From Daphnia carinata (taxonomy: Eukaryota; Arthropoda; Branchiopoda; Diplostraca; Daphniidae): a DNA stretch of 64,000 nucleotides. The stretch covers positions 11,592,971-11,656,970 of the forward strand of contig NC_081333.1 of the NCBI RefSeq assembly GCF_022539665.2. Direction: 5' to 3'. The notes below the pieces were generated by a model that saw only the letters and a program-made list of their open reading frames with translations, was not told where the DNA came from and did no database searches. A program made the position numbers and the translations under genes. This document shows positions 1-12,439 of the stretch, piece by piece (positions within the stretch are counted from its first letter, which is position 1; every line of letters begins with the position of its first letter).

Positions 1-201
1 TGACTTCCCGTATTAAATTGAAGAGATGTTTTGCGTGTTGGGATATTCAGTCAAAGCCCAGTGCAGCTTTGCCATCTATTTCCTAATTTAATGTCTTTTT
101 CTTGCCTTCGTTGCAATCTCGGTTCCGTGTTGTTGCAACAGAACATGAAGGTTACATTTTCCATCGGATTACTGATAATGTTCCTTCTTTTCCATCCCTA
201 G

Positions 202-302
202 ATGGCAGTAGGGAACAAAACAGCCAAGTAGCAGACAACATTCTTGACAGCCTGATTCTCCTAGTCCAATCCCAAACTGCCGGTCGTGCTTCAGCCTGTT
301 AG
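202..302 (+). CDS. possible terminal exon of an upstream gene
   Basis: After a strong pyrimidine-rich 3' splice site ending at 201, an open frame runs to a TAG at 300-302. It encodes about 33 residues that end in GRASAC. A possible upstream donor lies after GAACATGAAG near 150, which would give a 51-nt intron, but no acceptor is visible further left. I do not recognise the product. It could be the last exon of a gene lying left of the window, or chance. Confidence 0.22.
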
Positions 303-433
303 GTAATACACAGATAGAACTAACATATTAATCACGCACTATGAGCATTTGTTTGAAGCTAAAATCTTTTACATTTTATCGCGCAGTCATTGCCACTCGT
401 CTCGTAAGAACAAACATTGAATCAAGAGTCAAA

Positions 434-1262
434 ATGTCACAGGTACTTTCATTGAGCCTTTTGTGACGTTCGTTATATGACTTTTCTTAAAAACTAGATT
501 GCTAATGAAGGCAAACATGAAAAAGTCCTTTTGGCATTTGACTTTGATCACACAATCATCAACGACAACAGTGACACCTATGTCACCAAGCTGGCTCCAA
601 ATGGAAAGATACCATCGGAAATAAAAGCCCTCTACAGTGATCAAGGTTGGACCCTTTTCATGTCCGAGATTTTTCGTTACCTACATTCAAACAAAACGAC
701 ACCGAAACAAATTTTGGAGTGCATGACTGAAATTTCATTTTCCCCTGGGATGGTTGACCTCTTGACAACACTTGACCAAACAAAGGCTGAAGCAATTGTT
801 ATATCAGATGCAAACTATATTTTCATTGATCATATTTTGACTTTCCATGGGCTTAAAGATAGGATCAATAAGATTTTTACAAATCCTGCCAAGTTTAACG
901 ATGAAGGACGTTTAGAGCTTGAAATGTACCACGTCCAAGATTCCTGTTCCTTAAGTACCGTCAATCTCTGTAAAGGTCAAATTTTAGAATCCTATATCGA
1001 AGAACGAGCAAAAGAAAATGTTATTTTCACCCATGTCGCATTTGTCGGTGACGGCCAAAATGATTTCTGTCCTAGCCTGCGACTCTCTCCTAAAGATTTT
1101 GTTTTCCCCCGAGAAGGATATTCCCTGGTCAAGTATATCGAGAGAATGAAAGCCGAACAAGGCCTTCATATCAAAGCAAACATTCACACGTGGAGCTCGG
1201 GGTTGGATATCCTAAAAGTTCTCTCTGAAAAAGTCCCATTGCTTGTCCAGCCAAACTCGTGA
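434..1262 (+). CDS. PHOSPHO2: PHOSPHO2-like HAD phosphatase
   Basis: There are two exons, 434-442 (Met-Ser-Gln) and 498-1262, separated by a 55-nt GT-AG intron, giving 257 residues. The protein belongs to the PHOSPHO1/PHOSPHO2 branch of the haloacid dehalogenase superfamily, soluble Mg2+-dependent phosphatases acting on phosphoethanolamine/phosphocholine or pyridoxal phosphate. Motif I FDFDHT is at residues 17-22 (nucleophile Asp18, acid/base Asp20). The SDAN motif is near 106-109 and motif III VGDGQNDFC near 186-194. The Cys-rich stretch around CKGQ also fits the family. Length is close to vertebrate PHOSPHO2 (about 241 aa). The start is chosen because the tiny first exon brings an ATG in frame just before the conserved core. 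An AATAAA lies 45 nt after the stop. Substrate choice within the family cannot be read from sequence. Confidence 0.9.
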
Positions 1263-1306
1263 AAAGGAATGTCTGATTAAACTTTTACCATTGTTTTTAA
1301 CTAAAC

Positions 1307-1312
1307 AATAAA
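1307..1312 (+). promoter_or_regulatory. polyadenylation signal of the PHOSPHO2-like gene
   Basis: AATAAA lies 45 nt downstream of the TGA at 1260-1262, in AT-rich sequence, the usual position for a 3' end signal. Confidence 0.6.
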
Positions 1313-4300
1313 GATAAATTCGCCGTGCTAATCGTTTAAAAATGTCGTGCTTGTCGGGAATGTTTGAAAATCCGCTCGTGGTAGCTCACGTTTCCCTTGT
1401 TTGAACTGCATGCCCGTCCTTGTGCGACATCTGTGTAGAATTCATGGGGGGAAAAATCGTTTCGTTGCGACATTCGCTTCGGTGCCAAATCAATTAAAAC
1501 ACATTCATCCAAAAAATACGGGCAACTTTATTGACCTGTTTGATGGTAAGTAAGCTTTATAGTTAAACATACAGCAGTAAAGATGTCTGAAGCAGTCTAA
1601 TTGCCTTGCCCCTTTTACCTTTCGCGGTTGTAAGAAAGAAGACTTTCTAGTTGGTTTTCCCCTTCCATCTTCGCCGTCGGTTCTTTCAAAATCTGCAACG
1701 TTGTGCAACATCAGCCCCTTAAGCGTTACGTCACGTGTCACTTTGCCGAACTGGAAAAACCTAAACTTCCGTGTCCCGTAGAGGAAATATCAGAAAGCTA
1801 TATGGCCGTATGAGATGGTACCCCAGCAATGGACGATGAGTCAGATTCATTGGCATTTTTGCACTCGTTTGCCTGAATGCCCAACTTATTTCAAAATGCT
1901 ATTGCAACGAACAGTTTTTCTTTCTCGATCCGATGTTTTGTTGCAATTTCAAAAAGGCAGTTGGGTACGACGTGCGACGAAATGATGCAATAAATTCGTC
2001 TAGAGCCGCGCATATTGATTTCAAATTTTCCAGCCCTTGCCAAATGCTGAAAAGAGAACCCGACAATATTATTGACATTGTTCCCACCAAACCGGTGTGA
2101 GAGCGGTAGGAGCAACAAATAACTAGCGTTTCGAGAATCGTCAAAATTTTTAATAGTAAAAAAAGAAAAACGTAGGCTAACTCATTAGCTAAACGAATGG
2201 CAAAAAATGAAAATCCTGGCTTACGTACGTGAGAATTAAAATCTGAATTATTTTAGGACTTTTCATTTGAATTCGATGTGAAAATGCCAATTGACATGGG
2301 ATGCGCGTCACCTGAATTTATTCCAACTGCGATCAGATATTGACGGAACTAGTAAAAACCGATCACCGTACCATTATGAACATTATTCCACCACATGTTA
2401 AGCAACTAGAAATTTAGAAACCAAACATGCAAAAAAAAGAGATTAATTGATTAACAAGTGGCGCCGCTTCGACGACATAAATACTGATTTTCATAGAGAA
2501 ATGTAGGTTATTTCACTGGAAAGTAAGGAGGTTACTTTCGCGTTTATGAATTCTTCATCGAAAGCTTTTCGAGTTTTATTTCTCATCATGGTCAACTAGT
2601 TCAAGTAGGCGGACTACGACGTATGCCACTTTTTTTTTATTGACACTTAACCTGCGGCCCAAATCGTACCGGGCTTACGTGCCTTTTCTCTTCTATTTTC
2701 CTTGTCATAGCGGTTATTCAGAGGGACACATGTTAAACGGTTTTTTCCGATACCACGCCTTTTTGTTTCTCTTGTACGATCGTGACCCATTCTCGATTCT
2801 TAATGACATTGAAATGTCTTACTGCCCTAGACGGCCATTTTCTTTTTGCTAGACTATCGCCAATCGTTTATTTTTGGATTTCTCTTAGTTAGCTGCGACT
2901 GACCTCAATTTTCACTTAATGGAATTTATGCCCGATTGAATAATGGCTACTGCTTACCTGCCTAATCTCCCGCACCATTTTCATAATTAAAATTTTTGAA
3001 AGTTTTTTCTTTTTTGTGGTTGCTGGACGTGTTTTAAATGTAAATTCGCTGCCTTTCCAGTGGAAAAAAAACGGACAGCCTTGTCACGTAGTACGCGCCT
3101 GTCAATGTGCGGTTGATGGCTTTTTGTTCAAATTATTAAATGCGCATTTTTCTAGAGTGTAATGTTAAATCAGAGTTTTGACGTCAGCTGTGTACAGTTG
3201 TTTTTCTCCCGCACGGTCTTATCGTTGGTTTCCCAGCGTCCATACCTAAATAGCGATGGCCATTGCCCGCCTGTACCATCATGTACCATCCACCCTTAAG
3301 GGGATTTTTCTTCCTTTCCCTCTTTTTTTCTTTTAGATTTTTGTTTTCCTTTCTTTTAATTTTTTCGGGTTTTCGTGAACTTACTGAGAAGACAAGAACC
3401 CAAAAAGGCCCAGCGGCTTTCTATCAGTGCATGCCACTATGTCCAAGTACGGAGTCCTTTCTCCAGTGAAAGATTTGATTCAACTCCACGTATTGAAAAC
3501 GCATATCGTGTGGAAACAAAATAATGCTTACACCAGTTTTATGAACGGCGTCATGGGCCGAATGAGAGCAAGAAGAAGTAGGTGACCTGCTACGTGGGCT
3601 GCGTGGGCAGGCGAAAGGTGTCTGACAGGAGGGCGACCGTGAAACGTTCAAAACGGGTAAAACTGAAATCAAATGCGGTCGCAGCGTGTGCTACTAGCAG
3701 ATCGTATAAGTAGAAGAATTCTCGGTAAATCTCTTGGCCGGTTAGGTGCGTTTCACGAAATCAGGCATGAAAAAACAGGACGAGGAAAACACAGTCGGTT
3801 GACATTTGAGTGGATTCCTGCTGCATTTCTAGTAGCAAATTAACGCATACTCGAATTCGAACGCCCTTCGATGCGGGTAATAATCAATGACCAGCCTGCC
3901 ATTCTGGAAGATAACCTTTCGAAAAACACTGAAATGAAAATTCTATTCCTAGATGTGACCTTGCATTCGAGATAAAAAAAGACGTAGTGGATGTGTTGTA
4001 AAGAAAACTGATTAACAATCAGCGTCCCTTTTGATTATTGATTTATTTTTTTTAGCTCTTTAAAGAATACACATCACGTCGGTTGTTTTCTTGTTGTTCA
4101 GGTAACATTCTAGTAGTCACCGTCAATCACGTAGGGATTCTTCCGATACGAACCGTCTTATCTAATATCGGGATGGCACCTTGCATACTACCATTCTTGG
4201 TATTTTATCGCTTTAACTGTACACTTTTCTTAGAGAGTTGAGAAAAAGAGCTCCCTGGGCGGTGGAATAGGTATGTGCCTGTCTGCTAGACTTCGTCATA

Positions 4301-4967
4301 CTCTAGCTGGTTTCAGCCAGTATCTACATTCAACCGATCTCTCTTCGTTTATTAAAAGCTTTTCCTTATGTCCTTAGTATCACTAGTATGTCCAATGATG
4401 TCTTTCCGCAAATGTCCTTATTTCATTTGTACCCTGCATTTTTTTTTCTGTCGGCCATTGAGCTTGTCTGAATCAGCCGTATCTTATTTAATCTGTGTGT
4501 CATGTTTTGACAATTTATTATGGAGTGTTACCATAATATCTAAATCCCTTAAGCCATTGCTTTTATATTGCGGTTTTATTCTTTTGGATAAGTGTCGAAA
4601 CGAAAACAGCTAGATGTATTGAGACTAGGATATGGTCAAATAGTAAACAAGGCGACAAAATTTCCTATTCACATCATCACTACGACCAACATGCGTGTGT
4701 GTGTTAGATAAAAAAATGTTTGTGCAAGTGTTTGTTATGATTTGGAAGCCGCGCCTCCTCTCTCCTTCCCAAACCCGTTCCTCCCAATACAACGCCTAGC
4801 CTCGCACATATAGGAGGAGGTTATGTTTGGAGAAGCTGTCTGCCAGAGGTGGTCAAATGCGACTGTCTCCGACCTGCTTACCTTCAGTTTCGTCCGGAAC
4901 GTCCACCTTGCCACGAGAAAAAAGAAGCCCTCTTACAAGAACGTAAGAGCCACGTTAAGTTTTCGTC
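1313..4967. other. 3.7-kb stretch without a recognisable gene
   Basis: This AT-rich stretch lies between the PHOSPHO2-like gene and the SLC4 gene. Only short ORFs below 85 codons occur on both strands, and none has recognisable motifs or a splice partner. It probably holds the promoter and non-coding 5' exons of the SLC4 gene. A CACATATAGG element near 4805, after a C-rich stretch (4755-4790), is a candidate core promoter but is unproven. Confidence 0.4.
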
Positions 4968-7900
4968 ATGGCGTCTAATAATCAAGAGCCACCCAGCATT
5001 CTTGTTAATGAAGGTAATCACTATTCAGTAACTTGAAATTTTCGATTGATTGTTTTTATTTATTTATTTCCATTTTAGGTGATACAGGGGTGAGAGTTTT
5101 AAGCCCGTCTCCTGGTGTTAAGAGGCGATCTCTCCGCAACAGGAGGTCGGATGCGATGCATGGTAAGACATATTCAATGTAATTGCTTTCTGTTTTCTAG
5201 TTCAAACTTTCTAAATTTTAGATTTGCCGCCGAGTATGCGAGTTCGTTTTATCTTGGGTGAGGATGCGGATAAACCAGGTCAAAATGAGCCACGTCCCAT
5301 CTTTTCCGAAATGGAGGAGTTTAAAAGCGATGATGGTACTGATGGCGAATGGAAAGAAGTTGCTCGGTAAATGGGTTCGCATGATTGCATATTCAACAGG
5401 ATGACCTAAATGTATATTTACGATATGTAGATGGATCAAGTTTGAAGAGGACGTGGAAGACGGCGGTAACCGATGGACTAAACCTTTCGTCGGCACCTTG
5501 TCACTTCACGCGCTCTTCGAATTTCGTAGCGCTTTGCTAAATGGAACTTTAATGCTGGATGCGGAGGCTACTACTGTCGAGGAAGTGGTTAAGGTCATTG
5601 TCGACAAAGTCTGCTCTACTCATCAACTGACGGCCGATCAGAAGAACCAAGTATGTTACATGCGCCATCAATGCCAAAAGAAATGTTGACATCGATTTAT
5701 GTTTGTAGATGATGGAAGTCATGGCCTGTCCTCATCGACATCTTTACGAAGTCCAAAAATCCGCCCCACTACTGATGAGCGAGAAAAGCCGCAACAGTTC
5801 GGCGAAAAGTAGGTTTACCACTAACTCATCTTTCCTGAGGAAATGTAGATTAGGCCAGTACATCCGTTTTTCGTTTGTACATGAATTGCTATTGTTATTT
5901 ACGTTCGTCTACATTTTTTTCTTTGAAAAGCGGAACGAACAGTTAAGTATTTACTCACACGGCTATTCGCATTTGTTTTCTAGATTTAACCGAATCACGC
6001 TCGAAAGTCGGCCTAGCTTTACCCAGCGTTCCGTCCATGACAAACACCGCGAATGCCGCAAAAGTATGCATTTACCTTTTTAACTAAACATATTTTAGTA
6101 TGACGAGTGGGGTCTCTTCCACCGCGTTGGAAGTTGAACACATTTTTTATGATTCCATCACTTTATTATTTGAAGGGAAATTCACCGTTCATGAAGAAGA
6201 TTCCACCTGGAGCCGAGGTGAACAACGTTCTAGTGGGAGAAGTTGACTTTCTGGACAAGCCGGTTTCGGCTTTCGTTCGGTTGTCCAAGGCCGTTGTTTT
6301 AGGTGATTTCGCCGAAGTCCGACTACCTTCGCGTTTCTTTTTTCTGCTTCTCGGACCCAAGGTATCAGTTCTAGATTACTAGGTGTCACGTATTTGAATA
6401 ATTGGTCAAGTCCCGTCTTGAAATCAACAGCAAAAGAGAAATCCAGTTTTTTTAGTTTTTAATGACCTGAATCACGGAATGCGATATACTCTTTTGCTTG
6501 TTGATCACGACGCGCCGATAAGACAAGTGATGGATAAGGCTAAACATAACAAAAAATTCGTTATTTTTATTTATTGTAGACTCTAATCCAGTCGTGATAT
6601 TAATCTCTAAGTCGCGTAGCGCTAAAAAAAATTTGTGTGTACGTCAAACAAAAACGAAAGAAAAAGGTTAGCCAAGTGAAACCTAACTATCTAGCCAAGG
6701 TTCAAGGCTCGCCACCTTGATGAAATATACCCACCGCCCTGTTCGGATATTGTACCATCCGGTTACTGCCTAGCTTGGAAATCGTATCTCAAGGATCATT
6801 GGGTTTTACACAAAATGATTTATTGAAAAAAGATTACTCCGCTCTCTGATAGGTTCGGTCCATTGACGTAGTTTATAACACGAATTTCACAATCTTGGGA
6901 AATAAGTTAAGTCAACAAAGTGAGAATATGACACGTTCTTTTCTTTTCAGGGACAATTGGAGGATTATCGCGAGGTAGGCCGAGTTGTGGCCACCTTGAT
7001 GTCCGATGAAGTTTTCAATGCCGTTGCATACCGCGCAAAGAATCGCGACCATCTCTTGGCTGGCATTGATGAATTTATGGATGCTGTCACCATTCTGCCG
7101 CCCGGTGAATGGGATCCGTCTATTCGTATCGAACCCCCGACCAATGTACCTTCTCAAGAGCCGCGAAAGAATCCCGATAAGCCACCAGAAGAGAAGGAAG
7201 ACCCTGCTTTGGAGGAGCTCAAAATTTTGGAAAGCCAAGGCCTCGTCCGTACCGGACGTTTCTTTGGTGGCTTGATCGACGACGTGAAGCGCAAACTTCC
7301 ATTGTAGGCAATCTTATGTAAACGTTACGCGGTTTAAATAATAATGATGTGTTCGTGACATTAGTTACAAGTCGGATTTTACCGATGCGTTCGCCGTCCA
7401 GAGTATTGCATCAATCACCTTCTTGTACTTTGCTTCCTTGTCACCGATTATCACCTTTGGTGGACTGCTGGGAGATGCCACTGAGAACCGACTGGCGGCG
7501 CTTGAATCTCTCTGCGCTGGATGCATTTGTGGAATGTAAATGAACATTTTTTTTTTACTTTCACTATTTATAATTCTATCCATCTTTCTGGTGGGAGGAA
7601 AAAAATGTATTTATTTACCCTCGCGTTTAAATTCCAGAATCTATTCCCTGTTTGCCGGACAGCCCCTCGCCCTGTTGAATGCCACTGGCCCTGTCCTGGT
7701 TTTCGAAGGTATTCTCTACAGTTTCTGCAGGTAACATTCCATTTTTCCCCTGACAATGGAGGAATTTTCTTTTCTAACCTTAACCATATCTTGCGATTAT
7801 CTCTTGAAGTAAAAACGGCTACGATTACCTTTCACTCCGCTTATGGGTGGGTGTCTGGATGGGTGTCTTTATGATCACCCTTTGTGCCTTTGAAATCTCC

Positions 7901-10246
7901 GCTTGGGTGGCCTACATCACACGTTTTACTGAGGAGAACTTTGCACTCCTTATCGCATCCATCTACGTGTACAAGGTAATCGGTTCGTGCTTGGCGTTCA
8001 ACGTTCATTTTTAACGGGATATTTTAAACTACGTAGGCGTTCGAGAAAATCATAAACATTGGAATAGACTATCCACTTTTCCCTCCTGCACCCAAGCTGA
8101 ATGCCACGGATTGCTATTGTTATCCGAGCAATGAGACTTTGTCATTGGCCCAAGATGCCTTAGGTGAAATGGGTCCTTACAATTGGACGGGATTGCTAAC
8201 TAACAGTTGCGCAGAGGTATTTTCAAGAGCTTTCCTTGAAGTATGATCACATTTATTGAATATAATACTAACTAATCTTCTGTTGAAGATATGGAATGGC
8301 ACTCTGATGGGCGAAGATTGTTTCCCAAAACCATGGTATCCCAACGTTTTCTTGATGTCCGTCCTCTTGTCCGTTTTCACCTACAGCGTCTGCGTCACCT
8401 TAAAGGGAATGAAACACACACTCTACTTTCCTTACAAAGTACGTCAGCACGTCCCCAAAGTGACATTTTTTCCTATCTTACTTTTTAAAAAACCCATTTT
8501 TTATTTATGAAAAAATAGGTACGCTCATTGATTAGTGATTTCGCCGTTTTTATCTCCATCTGCTCGATGACTGGCTTGGACTTCTACGCTGGCGTTCAAA
8601 CTCCCAAACTCTTTGTAATAAAATATCATTTTATTGAGTTCTTTGAAATAGCCTTCGATGACCATCATGATTAATCAGGTCCCCAGTGATTTCAAACCCA
8701 CTTGGCCGGGACGTGGCTGGATTGTCAACCCTATCCATCCGGACAATCCTTGGTGGATTATTCCGGGTGCCATGCTTCCAGCTGCCCTTGCCACCATTCT
8801 ACTCTTCCTCGACCAGCAAATTACGGCTGTCATCGTCAACCGCAAGGAAAACAAATTGAAGGTGATATTTCGTGAAAGTTTTTTTTTTGTCACGTAGCGC
8901 ATGGTTCCATGACACTGCGATTTCACAATTCAAATGGCTTCTATTAGTAAGGGGATTTCAAAGTTACTTTTTGTGACTACAGAAAGGATGCGGCTATCAT
9001 TTGGACTTGTTCGTTTTGGCCATTCTAACGGCTCTGATGGGCCTGATGGGTCTCCCATGGCACGTCGCCGGTACCGTTATTTGCATTAACCACGTCAACT
9101 CATTGAAACAAGAATCAGAAACAGCTGCCCCCGGCGAAAAGCCCGTCTTCCTTGGTGTTCGGTAAGCAAATATTTACCTATTTATTTATTTTTTGCACAA
9201 CGCAATCAATTTATTTTTAAACGATGAATGTTTTCAGAGAGCAACGTGTCACGCATTTGGTTATCTTTTTACTGGTTGGTTTGTCCGTATTCATGACACC
9301 AATCCTTAAATTCATTCCAATGCCCGTCCTGTACGGCGTCTTTCTCTACATGGGAACGGCTCCATTATCAGAGATGCACTTTTTCGATCGCCTGCGCATC
9401 ATTTTTATGCCTGCCAAGTACCAACCAGACTTCAACTACCTGAGGAAAGTGCCATTGAAGCGAGTTCACATGTACACGGCCATCCAGTTGGTTTGCTTCG
9501 CCGTTCTGTGGGTTGTCAAGACCAATGAAACGATTTCCATTTCTTTCCCACTGATGGCAAGTTGTATTTATCTGCGAACGTATTCTGTACAGCGTCATAA
9601 CTCAACGGTTTCTATTCGTTTTTAGTTGGTGATTATGATCTTTATCCGAAAAGCCTTGGACTATGTCTTTACCAGAGAAGAGTTGCACGTTTTGGACTCG
9701 GTTATCCCACCATTCCGCAGGAGTAAGAAACCACCGCAAGTGGAAGTAAGTACTGAGTTATAGTAAACGTTAAACATTAAATATATTTACAAATATCTTG
9801 CTTTTCTCTAAAGTCTGGATCCAAATCGGTTGTTAATGGCAAAGGACAAAGTTATTCGGCATTGCCTAAAAACAGCTCGAAAGTCAATATTAGTGACGAA
9901 GTGGCAAGATCAGGCGCATGGCTTCACGTCAACCACAGCAAATCTACATTCCAAGAGTACGTATTTCTTACTCTTACATTCAGGTTTAAAATGAAATAGA
10001 CTTTAAAAGTATTTTACCTTGAATTGTATAGTGGCACTGAGATGACCAGCTATAGGAGAAAAGATTATGGTGATGCGAAAGTGAGTGACGACGAAAATGA
10101 ACCTCTCACTTTCTTATCAGGAACCAAAAGAATTCAAATACAGGTAATAGTTTTGTTGTCCGTTTTCTCTTTCATTTTAACCTTGTGCCATACTTACCTG
10201 ATTTCTTTTTTACTTTGAACAGCCTGGCACAAAACACAATCAGTGA
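4968..10246 (+). CDS. Ndae1: SLC4-family Na+-coupled bicarbonate transporter
   Basis: There are 21 exons: 4968-5013, 5079-5162, 5222-5366, 5431-5650, 5709-5808, 5984-6063, 6176-6361, 6951-7303, 7365-7535, 7638-7730, 7810-7975, 8037-8216, 8289-8438, 8519-8614, 8679-8861, 8983-9161, 9238-9556, 9626-9745, 9814-9956, 10032-10143, 10223-10246. They sum to 3,150 nt (1,049 residues) with all phases consistent. The cytoplasmic N-domain carries [36 protein letters not shown] and [15 protein letters not shown], typical of the Na+-coupled clade (NBC, NDCBE, Drosophila NDAE1). The membrane domain starts near residue 407 with [15 protein letters not shown]. Exon 12 (residues 549-608) encodes the large extracellular loop, with several cysteines and three N-glycosylation sequons. 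Exon 17 carries [16 protein letters not shown]. Intron 7 is the longest (589 nt) and intron 17 uses a GC donor. The protein moves HCO3-/CO3 with Na+ across the plasma membrane. Electrogenicity and Cl- coupling cannot be read from sequence. Confidence 0.93.
9557..9625 (+). other. GC-AG intron in the SLC4 gene
   Basis: Exon 17 must end after CCACTGATG for the family frame to continue into [15 protein letters not shown] in exon 18. The intron then starts GCAAGT, a GC donor that otherwise fits the consensus exactly. The only nearby GT (AAGTTG) would shift the frame. Confidence 0.85.
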
Positions 10247-10939
10247 ACTACTTTTCATAGACGTCAGTTGCAATTAGAAGGCGTATAAAAGAACATCAAG
10301 GCCTGCCCGTGACATATTGGATTTCTTCGTCCAAATTCCTTAAACAACTAAATTATGGAGATTGAAATTTTACAGAGGCTTATTACCATCGAGAATGGGG
10401 ATATAGTACAAACACGCGAGCCTTAGGTGTATCAAATCTTAGCGATGCCTCCTTCCTTTTTCTTCAAATATTACAGAGATCAAATGATAGCGTTTATGAT
10501 ATAGTCATGGCCAAGATAGAAGGATTCATTGTCGTTGATTTGCAGAGAGCATTTGAAGTGGCTTGACCATGTTTTTTAGGGCCATGTATTTTCATTCTTC
10601 AGTTCAGGTGCTGTAATTGCAATTTAAATTGAAAAACATTCATTCATCTAATTTTTGTAATATACACGACCTTACTCTACTTTACTTTATCTTCTGTGTC
10701 CTTTGTTTGCCGTTGGATTAAATCGCAGCTGGAAATTAAAAGAAAAGGCTTTATTTCGAGATCCAGCCGCTCGTAAGTTGCAGTGTGGCAACGTGTAGCA
10801 AGTCGTTTTTCTCGTCGGAGCAGCGATTTGGGTTCTATTATTATTACGGGTGAGAAAGTTCCATTGGAAGGTGCAGCCTTCTATTTCTGCGTGTTCACCG
10901 TTGCTGTTCCATATTTTGTTGGGCGTCAACCATCGTGCA
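10247..10939. other. intergenic: SLC4 3'UTR and FAMeT promoter/5'UTR
   Basis: This non-coding AT-rich space between two genes on the same strand holds no canonical AATAAA or recognisable ORF. A small minus-strand ORF at 10687-10956 has no family resemblance and covers the FAMeT start codon. Confidence 0.5.
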
Positions 10940-12252
10940 ATGACTGGTAATAACACTGTTTCATTTATTTTATATATTGTAAAAACCCCAGTAAAGTTAT
11001 TGATTTTTGTAAATCGATCAATATGAAATTTCTCCTTTTTTTCAAGAAATATTCACCGATGATGACAAGCAATACTTGATCAGGCCAATCAAAGGAAAGG
11101 GTCAAGGGCGTGACACGCTTACGTTTGACGTTAAATGTAAAAATGATGCTCACATTGCATTGCTCAGCAGCGAGGAAATTACTTCACCCATGGTCGAAAT
11201 TTTTATTGGCGGATGGACCAACCAAAAATCGGCTATTCGTCTGAATCAAAGCCGACCCGACAAGGCCGAAGAACCTACGCCTGATATTGTTTGCTGCGAA
11301 GAGTATCGACGTTTCTGGATTCGCTTCAGAAATAACCTTTTTCAAGTTGGAAGAGAGGGAGACGAAGAGCCTTTCCTCAGTTGGGAAAATACTGAAGAGC
11401 CATTCAAAGTGACTCATTTCGCTTTCTCCACCGGATGGGGATCAGCTGGTTCTTGGATCTTTGACGACGGTACGTCAACTTTGTGAAAATTATGTTTCTC
11501 TTCTTTACGATTCATTTTCCATTTCAGAGGAGCAATCTTCGTCTTCCTCTTCGTCGTCTTCGGAAGAAGAGGATGCCGAAAAAATCCGACAGAGTATGCA
11601 AAACATAACCTACTTAATTCTTTAATTCCATGCTGATTTTTAATATCCTACTCATTCCAGGAGGTAAGAAGCCATTCTACCGTCGACCAGCAGTTTGGTT
11701 AGACATGAAAGATGGAAAAGTGCCAATGAGGGCTGTTATTGGCGGTGTAGACTCGTCAGGAGAAAAGATCTATGTCGGTCGACTCAAGAAAGATGGGACT
11801 CTTTTACCTGGTAAAATAGTCCCCTCGCATAGTTGTTGTTATGCGGCTCACGACGGTCAAGAGTGTGGATCATCAAAGTTTCAGGTATCTTTCATACGTT
11901 CGATAGTGAAACAAGTCAACATCAATTATGTCCCACATAGGTTTTAGTTCGCAACAAATGCTGTGAACTCATCTGGGTTGCCGCTGGTGATGGACATATT
12001 CCATTTGGTGCTCTTCAAGGGGGATTCTGTACGGATAAGGAACCCGTTTATATTGGAAGAGTCATGCATGAAGGAGCCACTTCCATTGGATTGGTAATTT
12101 AAACTTACTATTTATAACTGATGTAATACCGTGATGCTGAATCGTCTATTAAGGTACATCCATCACGTGGAATTTGTCTGTGTTCCTATGGCGGTGAGGA
12201 AATCTCCCACAACGAGTACGAAGTCTTGGTCGTCAAGTCTGTCCCACTTTAA
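10940..12252 (+). CDS. FAMeT: farnesoic acid O-methyltransferase-like protein with two DM9 repeats
   Basis: There are six exons: 10940-10946, 11047-11469, 11528-11593, 11661-11884, 11941-12093, 12154-12252, giving 972 nt (323 aa). Residues about 3-145 match the crustacean FAMeT (Methyltransf_FA) domain, with LIRPIKGKG, SPMVEIFIGGWTNQKSAIR, PFLSWENTEEPF and STGWGSAGSWIFD. Exon 3 is a 66-nt linker made of a run of nine serines and then acidic residues. The C-terminal half holds two DM9 repeats, EKIYVGRLKKDGTLLPGKI with PSHSCCYAAHDG, and EPVYIGRVMHEGATSIGLV with PSRGICLCSYGG. The family was named for a proposed role in methyl farnesoate synthesis. However, no classical SAM-binding motif is visible and DM9 modules are lectin-like, so catalysis is doubtful. 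The 7-nt first exon is inferred from an ATG placed before a good donor. It is soluble, with no signal peptide. Confidence 0.85.
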
Positions 12253-12324
12253 ACCTAGCAGCCAAGCATATTTGTGATAACTGGTATTTCATTGGATTTG
12301 AAATGAATTGAGAAAAAAAATGCC

Positions 12325-12330
12325 AATAAA
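12325..12330 (+). promoter_or_regulatory. polyadenylation signal of the FAMeT-like gene
   Basis: AATAAA lies 73 nt after the FAMeT stop and 110 bp before the end of the convergent BBS9 coding region. Confidence 0.6.
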
Positions 12331-12439
12331 TGATTGCAGACATTTAAAAAAAAAGAAAAAGAAATTGTTGACAACGTCGAAACTCCGAAGAAGAAATGGT
12401 GCACAGTAAATCAGTACAACTGTATTGGACTTGTGCTAT

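Noticed and set aside
1891-2144. Two overlapping minus-strand ORFs (75-81 codons)
   Set aside because: No family motif, no splice partners, and both overlap in different frames, as expected by chance in AT-rich DNA.
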